Assembly: GCA_030431165.1 (NCBI GenBank)
Contig: JAUIJQ010000019.1
Coordinates: forward strand, 1-14,769
DNA length: 14,769 bases
Reading direction: 5' to 3'
Origin: Rhodothermia bacterium
GTDB taxonomy: Bacteria; Bacteroidota; Rhodothermia; Rhodothermales; JABDKH01
Of the stretch, positions 8,101 to 14,769 are shown piece after piece. Under the pieces are notes generated by a model. The model had not been told where the DNA came from, did not search any database, and saw only the letters and a list, made by a program, of their open reading frames with translations. The position numbers were made by a program, and so were the translations under genes. Every line of letters begins with the position of its first letter. Position 1 is the stretch's first letter.

Positions 8101-10332
8101 GGAAATGTAACGGCGTCAGTTGTTGGTCCGGCGACAGCCACGACGGTCATCGTCGATGGTGCGCTCGGTGCAATTCAGTACGGCGAAAACCGGGCATCGA
8201 CAATCGAGGTGTCGGGCGAAGCGCTTCTCGACGAATTGCGCACCGTGCGTGGATTGGACGGCTCGGTGCGCGTCGCGAACCTCCTGGTTGGAACCGCTGG
8301 TTTCCGTGATACGCGGCTGACGGCAGCGATGGCCGATTCACTTGTCGAATTCGACCTGACATCCGAAATAGATGGCCGCCGTGACGCACGCATCAGTGGC
8401 ACTATCGACCCGCGGCCGGACCGACGTGAGGTCAGAATCCTCGGCGTCAACGTGCGACTCGACAGGGACCAGTGGGCGTTGTTGCAGCCCTCGACCGTGT
8501 CGTACGGCGACGCATTCAGGATCCGCAACCTGCTCCTCTTTACTGCGGATCAGCAGATTGCCGTCGACGGTGTAATCGACCTGGACGGCGATCAAAGCCT
8601 GATACTCACCGTCGAAGACTTTCGGATCGGGTCGGTGGCCGACTTATTGGGCTACCGCGGTCTCGATGGCACCATGAACGGCTACCTCGATCTGGAGGGA
8701 CCGTCGTACGCACCCACCATGCGAGGTGACCTCAATGTCGACCTCGAGTCGTATGACAAGCGCGTCGGCGACCTTGAGCTGGCGCTGGCATACGACAGCC
8801 TGCGGCTCGATGTCGACGGGTTGCTGCACCACGACCAGGGTGGGTCGATGACATTCAACGGCCTGCTGCCGGTAGACCTGCGGCTGGCTCAGACGCGCGG
8901 GCCGACGCAGACGGGGGTTCGCGTCGCTGCGCGACAAACCGAGCCCGACTCAGACGTGGATCTCACGATCGTCGCGGACTCCTTTTCGGTCGGATGGATT
9001 CTGCCGTTCCTCGACCCGGCCGTGTACTCCCGACTCGACGGAATCGTCAACGGCCAGATGAACATGCAGGGGACATTTGCCGAACCGCTTATGTCTGGTC
9101 AGGCTCGTTTGACGGACGGCACAGTCGGCCTTCCATTGTTCGGGATCGATGTAACAAAAGCGTCCGGAAATCTGCTCTTCGAAGAGCGCAATATTCTGAT
9201 CGACAACCTGACCGGCCAATCGGGCAGAGGGCGCATGACGGCAATCGGCTCTATTGAGTTGACCGACCTGTCGCTCGGCCAATTCGACATCAGCATTGAT
9301 CTCGAGAACTTCCTCGCCGTTGACAATGCCGACTACCGTGCGACGACTGCGGGCGACCTGCTCATCTACGGCACAACGCGACAGCCGGTCGTTTCGGGCT
9401 ACCTGCGTCTGGAGTCGCTCGACCTGTACTACAAAGGTGCCATCGAGGAGTTTGAGCCGGTGACGCTCACAGAGAGCGACCTGCGTCAGGTCGAACTGGT
9501 CTTTGGTCGACGTATTACGGCCTCTGACACGACGACCTACGATTTCTACACCGCACTCGAAATCGACATCAACCTGGAGATGACGCGCGATTCGTGGCTC
9601 CGGTCGTATCAGAATCCGCGAATGGATGTGCCGTTTTACGGCAGCCTCGACGTACTGAAACAACCCGCTGGTGAGATCGAGGCATTCGGGACAATTGACA
9701 TAGTCCAGGACCGTGGCCGCATCGTGGAACTGGGCCGGCGATTCGACATCAAGAGCGGCACGATCACGTACAACGGCCCGATTGCCAATCCGCGCATTGA
9801 CCTTGAGGCGCAGTACAAAGTGAGGCAGCGCGGCGCGAGCGGAGAAACAGGAGAGGACATCATTGTGTCACTCCTTGCACGCGGAACGCTCGAAGACCTT
9901 GATGTGACGCTGTCGTCTGAGCCGGCAATGGAAACGACAGACATCCTGTCTTACGTACTTGTCGGCCGCCCGGCGCGCGAATCATTACAGTTTGGTGGAA
10001 GTGAGGAATCACTAGCCGCAGACATTGCCCTCAGCCAGGCTGCCGGCTTCCTCGAAGGCCTCGCGGGGGAAGAACTGGGACTCGACGTTGTCAGGATCGA
10101 GTATGAAGGGACGGAAGTGAAACTGACGGCCGGGAAGTACTTGCGATCGGGTATCTATGTTGCGATCAGCCAGCCGATCGTGCTGAACAGCGAGGCGACG
10201 CAGTCTGCATCCGGCTCCGGAACCGAGCGAGAACTGCTATTGGAGGTCGAAATCATGCGCGGACTCCTGGCGCGACTACAGCAGCAGGGTACCATTTTCG
10301 GAATCAACCTCTTCTGGCAATACGCATACTGA
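5194..10332 (+). CDS. tamB: TamB-like translocation and assembly module protein (DUF490/AsmA-like)
   Basis: 1712 residues, longer than E. coli TamB (about 1260). A basic N-terminus and one membrane anchor (about 18-38) are followed by an AsmA-like opening ('RLPSDLIVRDLVL', 'VQLTHIRASDL'). A very long repetitive beta-strand region, expected to form a groove-like beta structure across the periplasm, comes next. The C-terminal TamB/DUF490 domain is at about 1380-1712. Its clear signs are 'DILSYVLVGRPARES' from residue 1583, 'LSQAAGFLEGLAGEELGLD', 'LTAGKYLRSGIYVAISQP', and the final 'GINLFWQYAY'. TamB is anchored in the inner membrane, contacts TamA in the outer membrane, and with related AsmA-like proteins is implicated in moving phospholipids outward. 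ATG 5194 overlaps the tamA stop by one base, so coupling is expected; no good ribosome site is visible. The mla genes follow after 36 bp. Confidence 0.95.
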   Translation: MEEAVVHTTRPRRTRRRVLLAVVALLLVVLIGGVLYVMSDAGRTSIARYALGMIPLSDGYTLSVADTDGRLPSDLIVRDLVLSGPEGRALLHADSVALGIRVLPLLKRRVQLTHIRASDLTAEMNQDAGGSWDLIGAFPIDTASTGLSIRIGEALIHRAHVSARYFTAPTARDSILIAGPINISAHDIRMVDEYGGRVDSLDAPFTPAGLSTEARLTASASFFDQRLQLRHARLTSDRSAFDARGELSLDDATADLQATAAPLAFADLAPFLSSVDPRASVSGTVAVQRDSTAPQTWTASGDLDFGSAGRANLRGQWGRGDTLRYVLQADLTSLAPYVFLQSAFTSADKLTGTIGVNLSGPSNASLDGVANLTLTESALPSYDLGSTTLRATFSDGHADVNGRAEYAGSPVQVAGRITPFAQEPTYSLVASSDRLVIPSVRATLNGSVSVEGRGFIDAALVARPLLAQSRIGDLVIERAEGTVSYESGSGGMRGAGGTVSSGAGGTISGDIVGTATSGGFQIAADYAIADSRWVVRDAILRNLDVGALYGSPGTTVVSAHGRGSGVGMADGRFAISLDSVAAPGVSIGAGRISGTLDSGGVSLVDTMAINGGNLTANVRYVWPNERGLQRVRISDAQLDGIDVSTLPGAEMQTGLLTANVSGDFSFVDLASLNGTAEIVIDSSIINAVAVNRGQALAEFDAGNMRFQLEAATTAGSLTGSGTGQPFADPMQVNVTRLALSGVNIGAVASSSQIQTDLNGIASVQYVGGAQPNLDAALTMAPSRLNGQERVEGLIRARSSGDSINASWQLTWPRDGRTTGRIAATPDSLGTLGLSDLYARIEHVDVSAFWPSASTPTVFDTTRSDITLTARFDGRAASFDDLTGRLVVDSLAGTIADNAIRQGSLVAVAGGGRVDVEELVFATDAGNITGSGPLALGASGGESAFYLEIAADDLSLLGDLIPRTKRITGIGNVTASVVGPATATTVIVDGALGAIQYGENRASTIEVSGEALLDELRTVRGLDGSVRVANLLVGTAGFRDTRLTAAMADSLVEFDLTSEIDGRRDARISGTIDPRPDRREVRILGVNVRLDRDQWALLQPSTVSYGDAFRIRNLLLFTADQQIAVDGVIDLDGDQSLILTVEDFRIGSVADLLGYRGLDGTMNGYLDLEGPSYAPTMRGDLNVDLESYDKRVGDLELALAYDSLRLDVDGLLHHDQGGSMTFNGLLPVDLRLAQTRGPTQTGVRVAARQTEPDSDVDLTIVADSFSVGWILPFLDPAVYSRLDGIVNGQMNMQGTFAEPLMSGQARLTDGTVGLPLFGIDVTKASGNLLFEERNILIDNLTGQSGRGRMTAIGSIELTDLSLGQFDISIDLENFLAVDNADYRATTAGDLLIYGTTRQPVVSGYLRLESLDLYYKGAIEEFEPVTLTESDLRQVELVFGRRITASDTTTYDFYTALEIDINLEMTRDSWLRSYQNPRMDVPFYGSLDVLKQPAGEIEAFGTIDIVQDRGRIVELGRRFDIKSGTITYNGPIANPRIDLEAQYKVRQRGASGETGEDIIVSLLARGTLEDLDVTLSSEPAMETTDILSYVLVGRPARESLQFGGSEESLAADIALSQAAGFLEGLAGEELGLDVVRIEYEGTEVKLTAGKYLRSGIYVAISQPIVLNSEATQSASGSGTERELLLEVEIMRGLLARLQQQGTIFGINLFWQYAY
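6673..6710 (+). repeat. Short in-frame direct repeat inside tamB
   Basis: The 14-bp GGCGCAGGCGGCAC occurs at 6673-6686 and again at 6697-6710, a period of 24 bp (8 codons). It encodes GAGGT twice in a Gly/Ser-rich turn region. It could be a small in-frame duplication or slippage site. Confidence 0.75.
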
Positions 10333-10368
10333 GGCGCGTTGCTCGGGCGCTGTTGCGTAACTTGACCC

Positions 10369-11229
10369 ATGCCGAACGCGGATGCATCCACACCCGAGGC
10401 GCTCGAACGCCTGGAACGACGACGCTCTTGGCGTGCTCAGCAGGCGCGTGCACGCAGACGTGAACAGAGCGTAATCCTCCACGGGTTTGACGAGGCCGGC
10501 GCACTCTCGCTGTTCGCATGGAACTTCATCAAGCGCTGGTATCGGCGTCCGTTTGAGGGACGCGAGCTGCTACACCAGATGGACGAGGTGGGCAGCAAGA
10601 GCTACGTACTCACTGCCGTAACCGGATTTGCTATCGGCGTCGTCCTTGCGATGCAGAGCCGCGGCACCCTGGTGCGTTTTGGTGCCGAGGCCGTGCTCCC
10701 CAACATGCTGGCTCTGTCGGTATTCAAGGAAATCGGTCCGGTGATTACGTCGCTGGTCCTTGCTGGTCGGCTCGGCGCGGGCATGGGTGCAGAGATCGGA
10801 TCGATGCGTGTTACCGAGCAGATTGATGCGCTTGAAGTGGCGGCGCTGAAGCCGTTTCACTATCTCGTGATCACACGAGTGCTTGCGTGCATGATCATGT
10901 TTCCCGTGCTCACCATCTGGACCGACATGATCGCGATGTCGGGTGGGTACCTGGAGTCTGTGATATCCTCTGATACAGACTACCGCGTCTTTTTCAACAC
11001 TGCGTTTGAGTCGCTGCGTTTTTCGGATCTGATCGTCGACACCATGAAGACCAGCGTCTTCGGATTCATCGTGGCGATCGTGAGTTGCTTCAAAGGCTAC
11101 CATGTCAAAGGTGGCACGCGCGAAGTGGGACAGGCCGCGATGCAAGCCGTTGTCGTTTCGTCGCTTCTCATTTTTCTCGCCGACGTACTGATGGTTCGCC
11201 TGTCACTCATGCTCTTCGGCGCATTCTAG
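10369..11229 (+). CDS. mlaE: MlaE/YrbE-type MCE ABC transporter permease
   Basis: 286 residues. A long, charged N-terminal helix (about 1-35, Arg-rich) and an amphipathic lead-in precede the MlaE fold: membrane segments at about 78-97, 115-137, 167-192, 225-241 and 256-283. Diagnostic blocks are 'GFAIGVVLAMQ', 'LSVFKEIGPVITSLVLAGR' (115-134) and 'GAEIGSMRVTEQIDALE' (140-156), the coupling region that docks on the ATPase. In Mla systems two permease copies form the inner-membrane core that passes phospholipid to or from the MCE ring. ATG 10369 has no obvious ribosome site, and no other good start precedes the conserved part. The gene sits 36 bp after tamB and 15 bp before mlaF. The basic extension before residue 60 looks longer than in E. 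coli MlaE and could be lineage-specific. Confidence 0.95.
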   Translation: MPNADASTPEALERLERRRSWRAQQARARRREQSVILHGFDEAGALSLFAWNFIKRWYRRPFEGRELLHQMDEVGSKSYVLTAVTGFAIGVVLAMQSRGTLVRFGAEAVLPNMLALSVFKEIGPVITSLVLAGRLGAGMGAEIGSMRVTEQIDALEVAALKPFHYLVITRVLACMIMFPVLTIWTDMIAMSGGYLESVISSDTDYRVFFNTAFESLRFSDLIVDTMKTSVFGFIVAIVSCFKGYHVKGGTREVGQAAMQAVVVSSLLIFLADVLMVRLSLMLFGAF

Positions 11230-11244
11230 TACTGGGACTGAATA

Positions 11245-11991
11245 GTGCAGCCTGACACATCCATAGCCATCAGCGTTGCTGACCTCACCAAGAGTTTTGG
11301 TGACAACACAGTCCTGCGCGGCATCACGATGGACGTGCCGACGGGCACGACCGCCGTCGTGATGGGTGGTTCGGGCAGCGGAAAGAGCGTTCTGATCAAG
11401 TCGATTGTGCGTCTCATCCGACCCGACGCAGGCGAGGTGTGGATTCGTGGAGAGCGGGTTGACCAAATGGATGAAGATGATCTCGACCGTATCAGGTTGT
11501 CGATCGGATACCTCTTTCAGAGCGGTGCCTTGTTCGACTCGATGACGGTGTACGAGAACCTCGATTTTATCCTCGACCGCCACACGCCGCTGGACGCTGA
11601 CGAGCGCGGTGACGTCATCATGGAGGCCCTCGAGTGGGTAAAGCTTCCCGAACACGCAAACAAGTTCCCTGCGGAATTGTCGGGCGGACAGAAAAAGCGC
11701 GTTGGCCTGGCGCGTGCAATCATCCTCCAACCGGACGTGCTTTTTTACGACGAGCCAACTACCGGCCTCGATCCGGTATCGGTTCGGCTTGTTTCAGAGT
11801 TGGTAAAGCGCTTGCGCGACGACCGTGGCATATCTTCCGTTGCCATCACACATGACCTGCTGTGTGCCGAAATAATCGCTGATCAGGTATTTTTCCTGCA
11901 CGAAGGGCGCTTTGTCGTATCCGGACCGCTTGACGAGGTACGCCGTTCATCGATTCCTGAGGTGAGCAACTTCTATCGCCAGAGCCGGTAA
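11245..11991 (+). CDS. mlaF: MlaF-type MCE ABC transporter ATP-binding protein
   Basis: 248 residues, a single nucleotide-binding domain with all motifs intact. Walker A GGSGSGKS is at 41-48, the Q-loop Gln92 sits in 'YLFQSGALFDSMTVYENL', the signature LSGGQ is at 145-149, Walker B 'VLFYDE' is at 165-170 with catalytic Glu170, the D-loop GLDP is at 174-177 and switch His203 is in 'ITHD'. The 'FQSGALFDSMTV' Q-loop is characteristic of Mla-type ATPases rather than of ABC importers in general. It powers the MlaE permease dimer on the cytoplasmic face. The start is GTG 11245, with GGGA at 11234-11237 placed 7 nt upstream, and the protein begins shortly before the first beta strand, so no upstream start is needed. 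No MlaB-like STAS partner is encoded next to it. Confidence 0.96.
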   Translation: MQPDTSIAISVADLTKSFGDNTVLRGITMDVPTGTTAVVMGGSGSGKSVLIKSIVRLIRPDAGEVWIRGERVDQMDEDDLDRIRLSIGYLFQSGALFDSMTVYENLDFILDRHTPLDADERGDVIMEALEWVKLPEHANKFPAELSGGQKKRVGLARAIILQPDVLFYDEPTTGLDPVSVRLVSELVKRLRDDRGISSVAITHDLLCAEIIADQVFFLHEGRFVVSGPLDEVRRSSIPEVSNFYRQSR

Positions 11992-12000
11992 CAGACGCCT

Positions 12001-12024
12001 CGGCCAACGCCGCGGCCAACGCCC
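12001..12024 (+). repeat. Tandem 12-bp repeat in the mlaF-mlaD gap
   Basis: The 51-bp gap between mlaF and mlaD holds two head-to-tail 12-mers, CGGCCAACGCCG and CGGCCAACGCCC, differing only in the last base. No promoter, hairpin terminator or clear ribosome site is visible in the gap, so the repeat is probably neutral slippage. Confidence 0.7.
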
Positions 12025-12042
12025 CGACGAAACCCTGCCCAC

Positions 12043-13152
12043 ATGTCACGTCAGACCCGAGTCGGACTCCTCGTAACCGCCGCCGCGGTTCTTTTTGCAG
12101 TGGCGCTGTTTGCCATCGCAAACCGCACGTTCCTGTTCTCCGACACGTTCGAGATCAAGTCGACATTTACGCATGTCGCCGGTTTGAACGTCGGCGCCGC
12201 GGTTCAGTACCAGGGTGTAAACGTCGGGCGCGTAGAAGACATCCAGCTCCCCGCGACGCCGGGCGCACGAATCACGGTTTCACTTGCGATCAGCGAGCGT
12301 GCACGTAACGTCATCCGCAAGAATACGCGCGCTCAGATCAAGTCCGTCGGGCTGATCGGTAATCAGATCGTGGTACTCGTCGCGCCCCCGTTGCCGGGCG
12401 ACGAGATTGCCGAACAGGACACGCTGGTTGGTGACGACCCGTTTGACCTCTTTGAGATAACCGACCGTGCGATTGAGTCCGTCCAGAACTTTGAGAAGGC
12501 CGCAAACAGCTTCGAGCAGATCATGCTCGACGTTCGAAACGGAGAAGGCACGCTTGGCCGCATTATTTACGACTCAACGCTGTACATGTCGATCGTCAGG
12601 ACGACGAATGAGTCGCAGCGCGTAATGAACTCGGTGACGGAGAACGCGCAAGCGCTGGTTGGTCTCGCTGAGAACGCCACGCAGGGGCTTAGTGAGATCC
12701 TTGATCGTGTCGAGAGCGGTGATGGAACGGTGGCCCGCCTTCTGAACGACCCGGAGCTTTACGAGCGACTCGTCGGGACGACGGACACGCTTGAGACGAT
12801 CATGTCGGATGCCCGTGCGATGATCGCCAACTTCGAACAGACATCGAACTGGGGCGCTCTGGGGGCGTACCGCTTCGCCGAACTCATGGAGGCGGCAAAA
12901 CACAACTGGCTGTTCAAGCGATACTTTGAAGAGCGCGGATACCTCGAGCGCGCCGACTTTGAGATTCGGGAGCGGGCACTCGAGGAAACGCAGCGGAAGT
13001 TGCGTGAGCGAGAGACCGAGCTGTTCCGCTGGGAGCAGGAGCTGGAAGCACTGCAGACAGCGTTGGACCAGACCAGGCGTGCGAACGGCGACGGTGGCGG
13101 CGGGCCAGTAGCGCCAGACTCAACGAACGTCCCGGAGCGGCCTGATGAATGA
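12043..13152 (+). CDS. mlaD: MlaD/MCE-domain substrate-binding protein with long helical and coiled-coil extension
   Basis: 369 residues, about twice E. coli MlaD (about 183). One membrane anchor (7-26) is followed by a single MCE domain (about 36-116), with 'THVAGLNVGAAVQYQGVNVGRV' and 'SVGLIGNQIVVL' as its marks. A helical region (135-270) carries a twice-occurring motif, NGEGTLGRIIYDSTLY at 166-181 and SGDGTVARLLNDPELY at 225-240. The 'NWGALGAYRFAELMEAAKHNW' block (269-289) precedes a highly charged coiled coil (about 300-347), and the tail is Gly/Pro-rich. MlaD hexamers sit on the MlaEF core in the periplasm and channel lipid. The long helical tail recalls LetB/PqiB- or Mce-type extensions that could form a tube, which is inference. 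ATG 12043 lacks a clear ribosome site. The gene overlaps the next by 8 bp. Confidence 0.93.
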   Translation: MSRQTRVGLLVTAAAVLFAVALFAIANRTFLFSDTFEIKSTFTHVAGLNVGAAVQYQGVNVGRVEDIQLPATPGARITVSLAISERARNVIRKNTRAQIKSVGLIGNQIVVLVAPPLPGDEIAEQDTLVGDDPFDLFEITDRAIESVQNFEKAANSFEQIMLDVRNGEGTLGRIIYDSTLYMSIVRTTNESQRVMNSVTENAQALVGLAENATQGLSEILDRVESGDGTVARLLNDPELYERLVGTTDTLETIMSDARAMIANFEQTSNWGALGAYRFAELMEAAKHNWLFKRYFEERGYLERADFEIRERALEETQRKLRERETELFRWEQELEALQTALDQTRRANGDGGGGPVAPDSTNVPERPDE

Positions 13153-14737
13153 CCGCCGGCTTCCGGGAAGGAAATCCGGAAACGACTCGCCTACGCCGAA
13201 GCAGCAGAGGCTGGAACGACGCATAACCGGTTTCGGGATCGTGGTTGGCGGCATCGTGCTGCTAACGACGTTACTCTATCTGATGCGGGAAACGCTGAAC
13301 CCGCTCGTCATCGCGGTCGCTGCTGCTATTCTGCTCTGGCCGTTCAGACAGAACCAGGCCGCTCGGTCCATATTGCTCGTCGGAGCATTCCTCGTTCTCA
13401 TCTGGTTGTTCAGTCGGCTTGCCGGGGTGTTGATCCCGTTTGTGCTGGCGTACATCCTGGCGTACATGCTGAATCCGCTGCTCGATCGCGCCGAGATGCG
13501 GTTCAAGATGCCACGGTGGCTCGGGGCGATACTGATGACGCTCGTTGCAACCGGCGCCGTCACGGCGTTCTTCATACTGCTGGTCCCTGCGCTGGTCAGC
13601 GAGCTGGAACGACTTGGCACCGACATCTTCTACGCGATGTCCTCGCTGCGCGACTACCTGGTCGATTCAGCCATTCTGGAGCGGCTGGAGCGGGCGGGCC
13701 TGGTTGATCGCGACGTCCTGCTTGACAACCTCACGAACCTGGTCCAGGATCAGGCGACGGCGATCGCCAACAGCATTCCCGACACGGCCCAGCGTGTCGT
13801 GCGGTCAATCAGCTCCCTGATCCAGTTCATCACGGTTGGTGCCATCACGCCGGTCCTGTTCTACTACACGTTGAAGGACTACGACGGAATCACGACGCGC
13901 CTCGTCGAGCTTTTTCCACGTGTCAACGGTTCGCGCAATTACTTGAATGTTGCCGGTCATGTTGTCGGACGCTACCTCAGGGGGCAGCTCACCATCAGTG
14001 CGATCGCTGCCGTAATTGTGACAACCGCACTGACGATTGGCGGCGTTCCGTTTGCGCTGGTAATCGGTTTGCTGGCGGGCATTCTCAACATGGTGCCAAA
14101 CATCGGCATCGTCATCACGCAGATCATCGGGATCCTGATCGCATTTGTATTTGGCGACCCGGGCCTTGTAAAAGCACTTATCGTGTTCCTCGTCCTGCTT
14201 GGCGAATCGCTACTGGAACAGTCGGTCCTGACCCCGAAGATTCAGGGACAGCAGGTCGGCCTGCACCCGGTCCTCATCATGCTGTCACTCTTTGTCTTCG
14301 GCTCACTGATGGGCTTTTTCGGATTGCTTGTCGCCGTGCCGGCCACAGCGTTGCTGGTGACCGCCTACGCCCACTGGCGTGACGAGCTGACGCTGGATAT
14401 CGGCCGAAAAGCCTCGCCGGGAGCCCTTGACCGCCTTTTGAACTGGCGGCAACGAACCGAGCAAAAGACATCCGACATGGCCGCGGCCGGCGCAGCAAGC
14501 AAGGCGCCAGCTCCCGACGCAGCGTCATCCAACATAGCGTCATCCAACATAGCGTCATCCGAAAATGCGTCATCCGCGAACCCGGCAGCCAACTCCCCGC
14601 GTGAGACCGGACCAGAAAACGCCGGTGATCCCTTTCTGAGCAGTCATCGACCCGGTTCGCAGCGGGCCAGAGCGCTTGGCGCAGAGCCGGGTACGCCCGA
14701 AAACCCGGCCGATGGGCCCGATGACAAGGCGGACTAA
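13145..14737 (+). CDS. AI-2E/PerM-family membrane protein with disordered C-terminal tail
   Basis: 530 residues. The usual AI-2E/PerM core spans about 28-412, with N-terminal paired membrane helices (28-47, 52-66, 75-90, 93-110, 127-150). A soluble amphipathic insertion (150-225) follows, then the C-terminal helices. Conserved marks are 'LNMVPNIG' (314-321), 'LLGESLLEQSVLTPKIQGQQVGLHP' (within 351-375) and 'MGFFGLLVAVPATALL' (389-404). The family is a mixed set of putative transporters (TqsA/AI-2 exporter, PerM, some Na+/H+ antiporters), so the substrate cannot be named. Residues 440-530 are Ala/Ser/Pro/Asn-rich, disordered and include four ASS-type repeats. The start is ATG 13145, overlapping the mlaD stop by 8 bp, with GGAG at 13134-13137 placed 7 nt upstream. 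The overlap indicates co-expression with the lipid transporter. It ends 32 bp before the window edge; no terminator is seen. Confidence 0.93.
   Translation: MNDRRLPGRKSGNDSPTPKQQRLERRITGFGIVVGGIVLLTTLLYLMRETLNPLVIAVAAAILLWPFRQNQAARSILLVGAFLVLIWLFSRLAGVLIPFVLAYILAYMLNPLLDRAEMRFKMPRWLGAILMTLVATGAVTAFFILLVPALVSELERLGTDIFYAMSSLRDYLVDSAILERLERAGLVDRDVLLDNLTNLVQDQATAIANSIPDTAQRVVRSISSLIQFITVGAITPVLFYYTLKDYDGITTRLVELFPRVNGSRNYLNVAGHVVGRYLRGQLTISAIAAVIVTTALTIGGVPFALVIGLLAGILNMVPNIGIVITQIIGILIAFVFGDPGLVKALIVFLVLLGESLLEQSVLTPKIQGQQVGLHPVLIMLSLFVFGSLMGFFGLLVAVPATALLVTAYAHWRDELTLDIGRKASPGALDRLLNWRQRTEQKTSDMAAAGAASKAPAPDAASSNIASSNIASSENASSANPAANSPRETGPENAGDPFLSSHRPGSQRARALGAEPGTPENPADGPDDKAD
14522..14581 (+). 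repeat. Four-copy 15-bp tandem repeat in the AI-2E gene tail
   Basis: Two identical units GCGTCATCCAACATA (14522-14536, 14537-14551) are followed by two diverged units that keep the GCGTCATCC core (14552-14566, 14567-14581). They encode ASSNI, ASSNI, ASSEN and ASSAN. Length changes would stay in frame, as in a coding variable-number repeat. Confidence 0.92.
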
Positions 14738-14769
14738 CGCCGCGCGTAACAAAGAGGGTACAGAACGCA

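Noticed and set aside
8950..9663. 237-codon minus-strand open frame inside tamB
   Set aside because: It is antisense to a well-supported tamB region that encodes the conserved part of the protein; a high-GC antisense frame of this length is expected by chance.
10333..10368. TTGACC just before mlaE as an internal promoter
   Set aside because: No -10-like hexamer at a suitable distance; the position overlaps the start codon region.
10570..11145. 191-codon minus-strand open frame opposite mlaE
   Set aside because: The mlaE frame carries all permease motifs; the antisense product is His/Arg-rich without membrane or domain features.
14738..14769. Possible terminator after the AI-2E gene
   Set aside because: The 32 bases left show no stable hairpin or T-run; any terminator would lie beyond the window.

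Overview
The window (about 60% GC by eye) comes from a diderm, Gram-negative-type bacterium. It encodes an Omp85 outer-membrane barrel, a TamB-like periplasm-spanning protein, a lipoprotein and an MCE/Mla lipid-transport system. The mix of a BlaI/M56 pair, a DUF4097-type lipoprotein, TamA/TamB and a long MlaD with a coiled-coil tail would suit Rhodothermota, Gemmatimonadota or a related lineage. That placement rests on recalled protein character, not on any search. Every gene looks chromosomal and intact apart from the first, which is cut by the window edge. I found no RNA gene, insertion sequence, CRISPR array or phage element.

Left part (1-1822, minus strand): a two-gene regulatory unit. 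A BlaI/MecI/CopY-family repressor is followed, with a one-base stop/start overlap, by an M56 (BlaR1/MecR1-type) membrane metallopeptidase that runs off the left edge. The 185-bp divergent spacer (1823-2007) holds a strong minus-strand sigma70-like promoter (TTGACA, 17 bp, GATACT). Two copies of a 16-bp inverted repeat (ACGAA-N5-TCGTAG) bracket it, one abutting the -35 and one at the expected transcription start. These are very likely the BlaI operators. The upstream copy also overlaps the -35 of a weaker candidate promoter pointing right.

Right part (2008-14737, plus strand): seven tightly packed genes that read as one envelope-biogenesis operon. In order they are a DUF4097-like lipoprotein, an Omp85/TamA-family barrel protein, a 1712-residue TamB/DUF490 protein, the MCE transporter set MlaE (permease), MlaF (ATPase) and MlaD (MCE domain), and an AI-2E/PerM-family membrane protein with a repeat-bearing disordered tail. 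Gaps run from an 8-bp overlap to about 50 bp, with no visible terminator. TamB-like (AsmA-like) and Mla-type proteins are both linked to moving phospholipids between the two membranes, so the cluster suggests a combined outer-membrane protein and lipid-homeostasis locus divergent from a proteolytic envelope sensor.

Main uncertainties are the true start of the Omp85 gene (every nearby ATG is in the wrong frame), the fate of the M56 protein beyond the window, and whether the repressor also controls the large operon.
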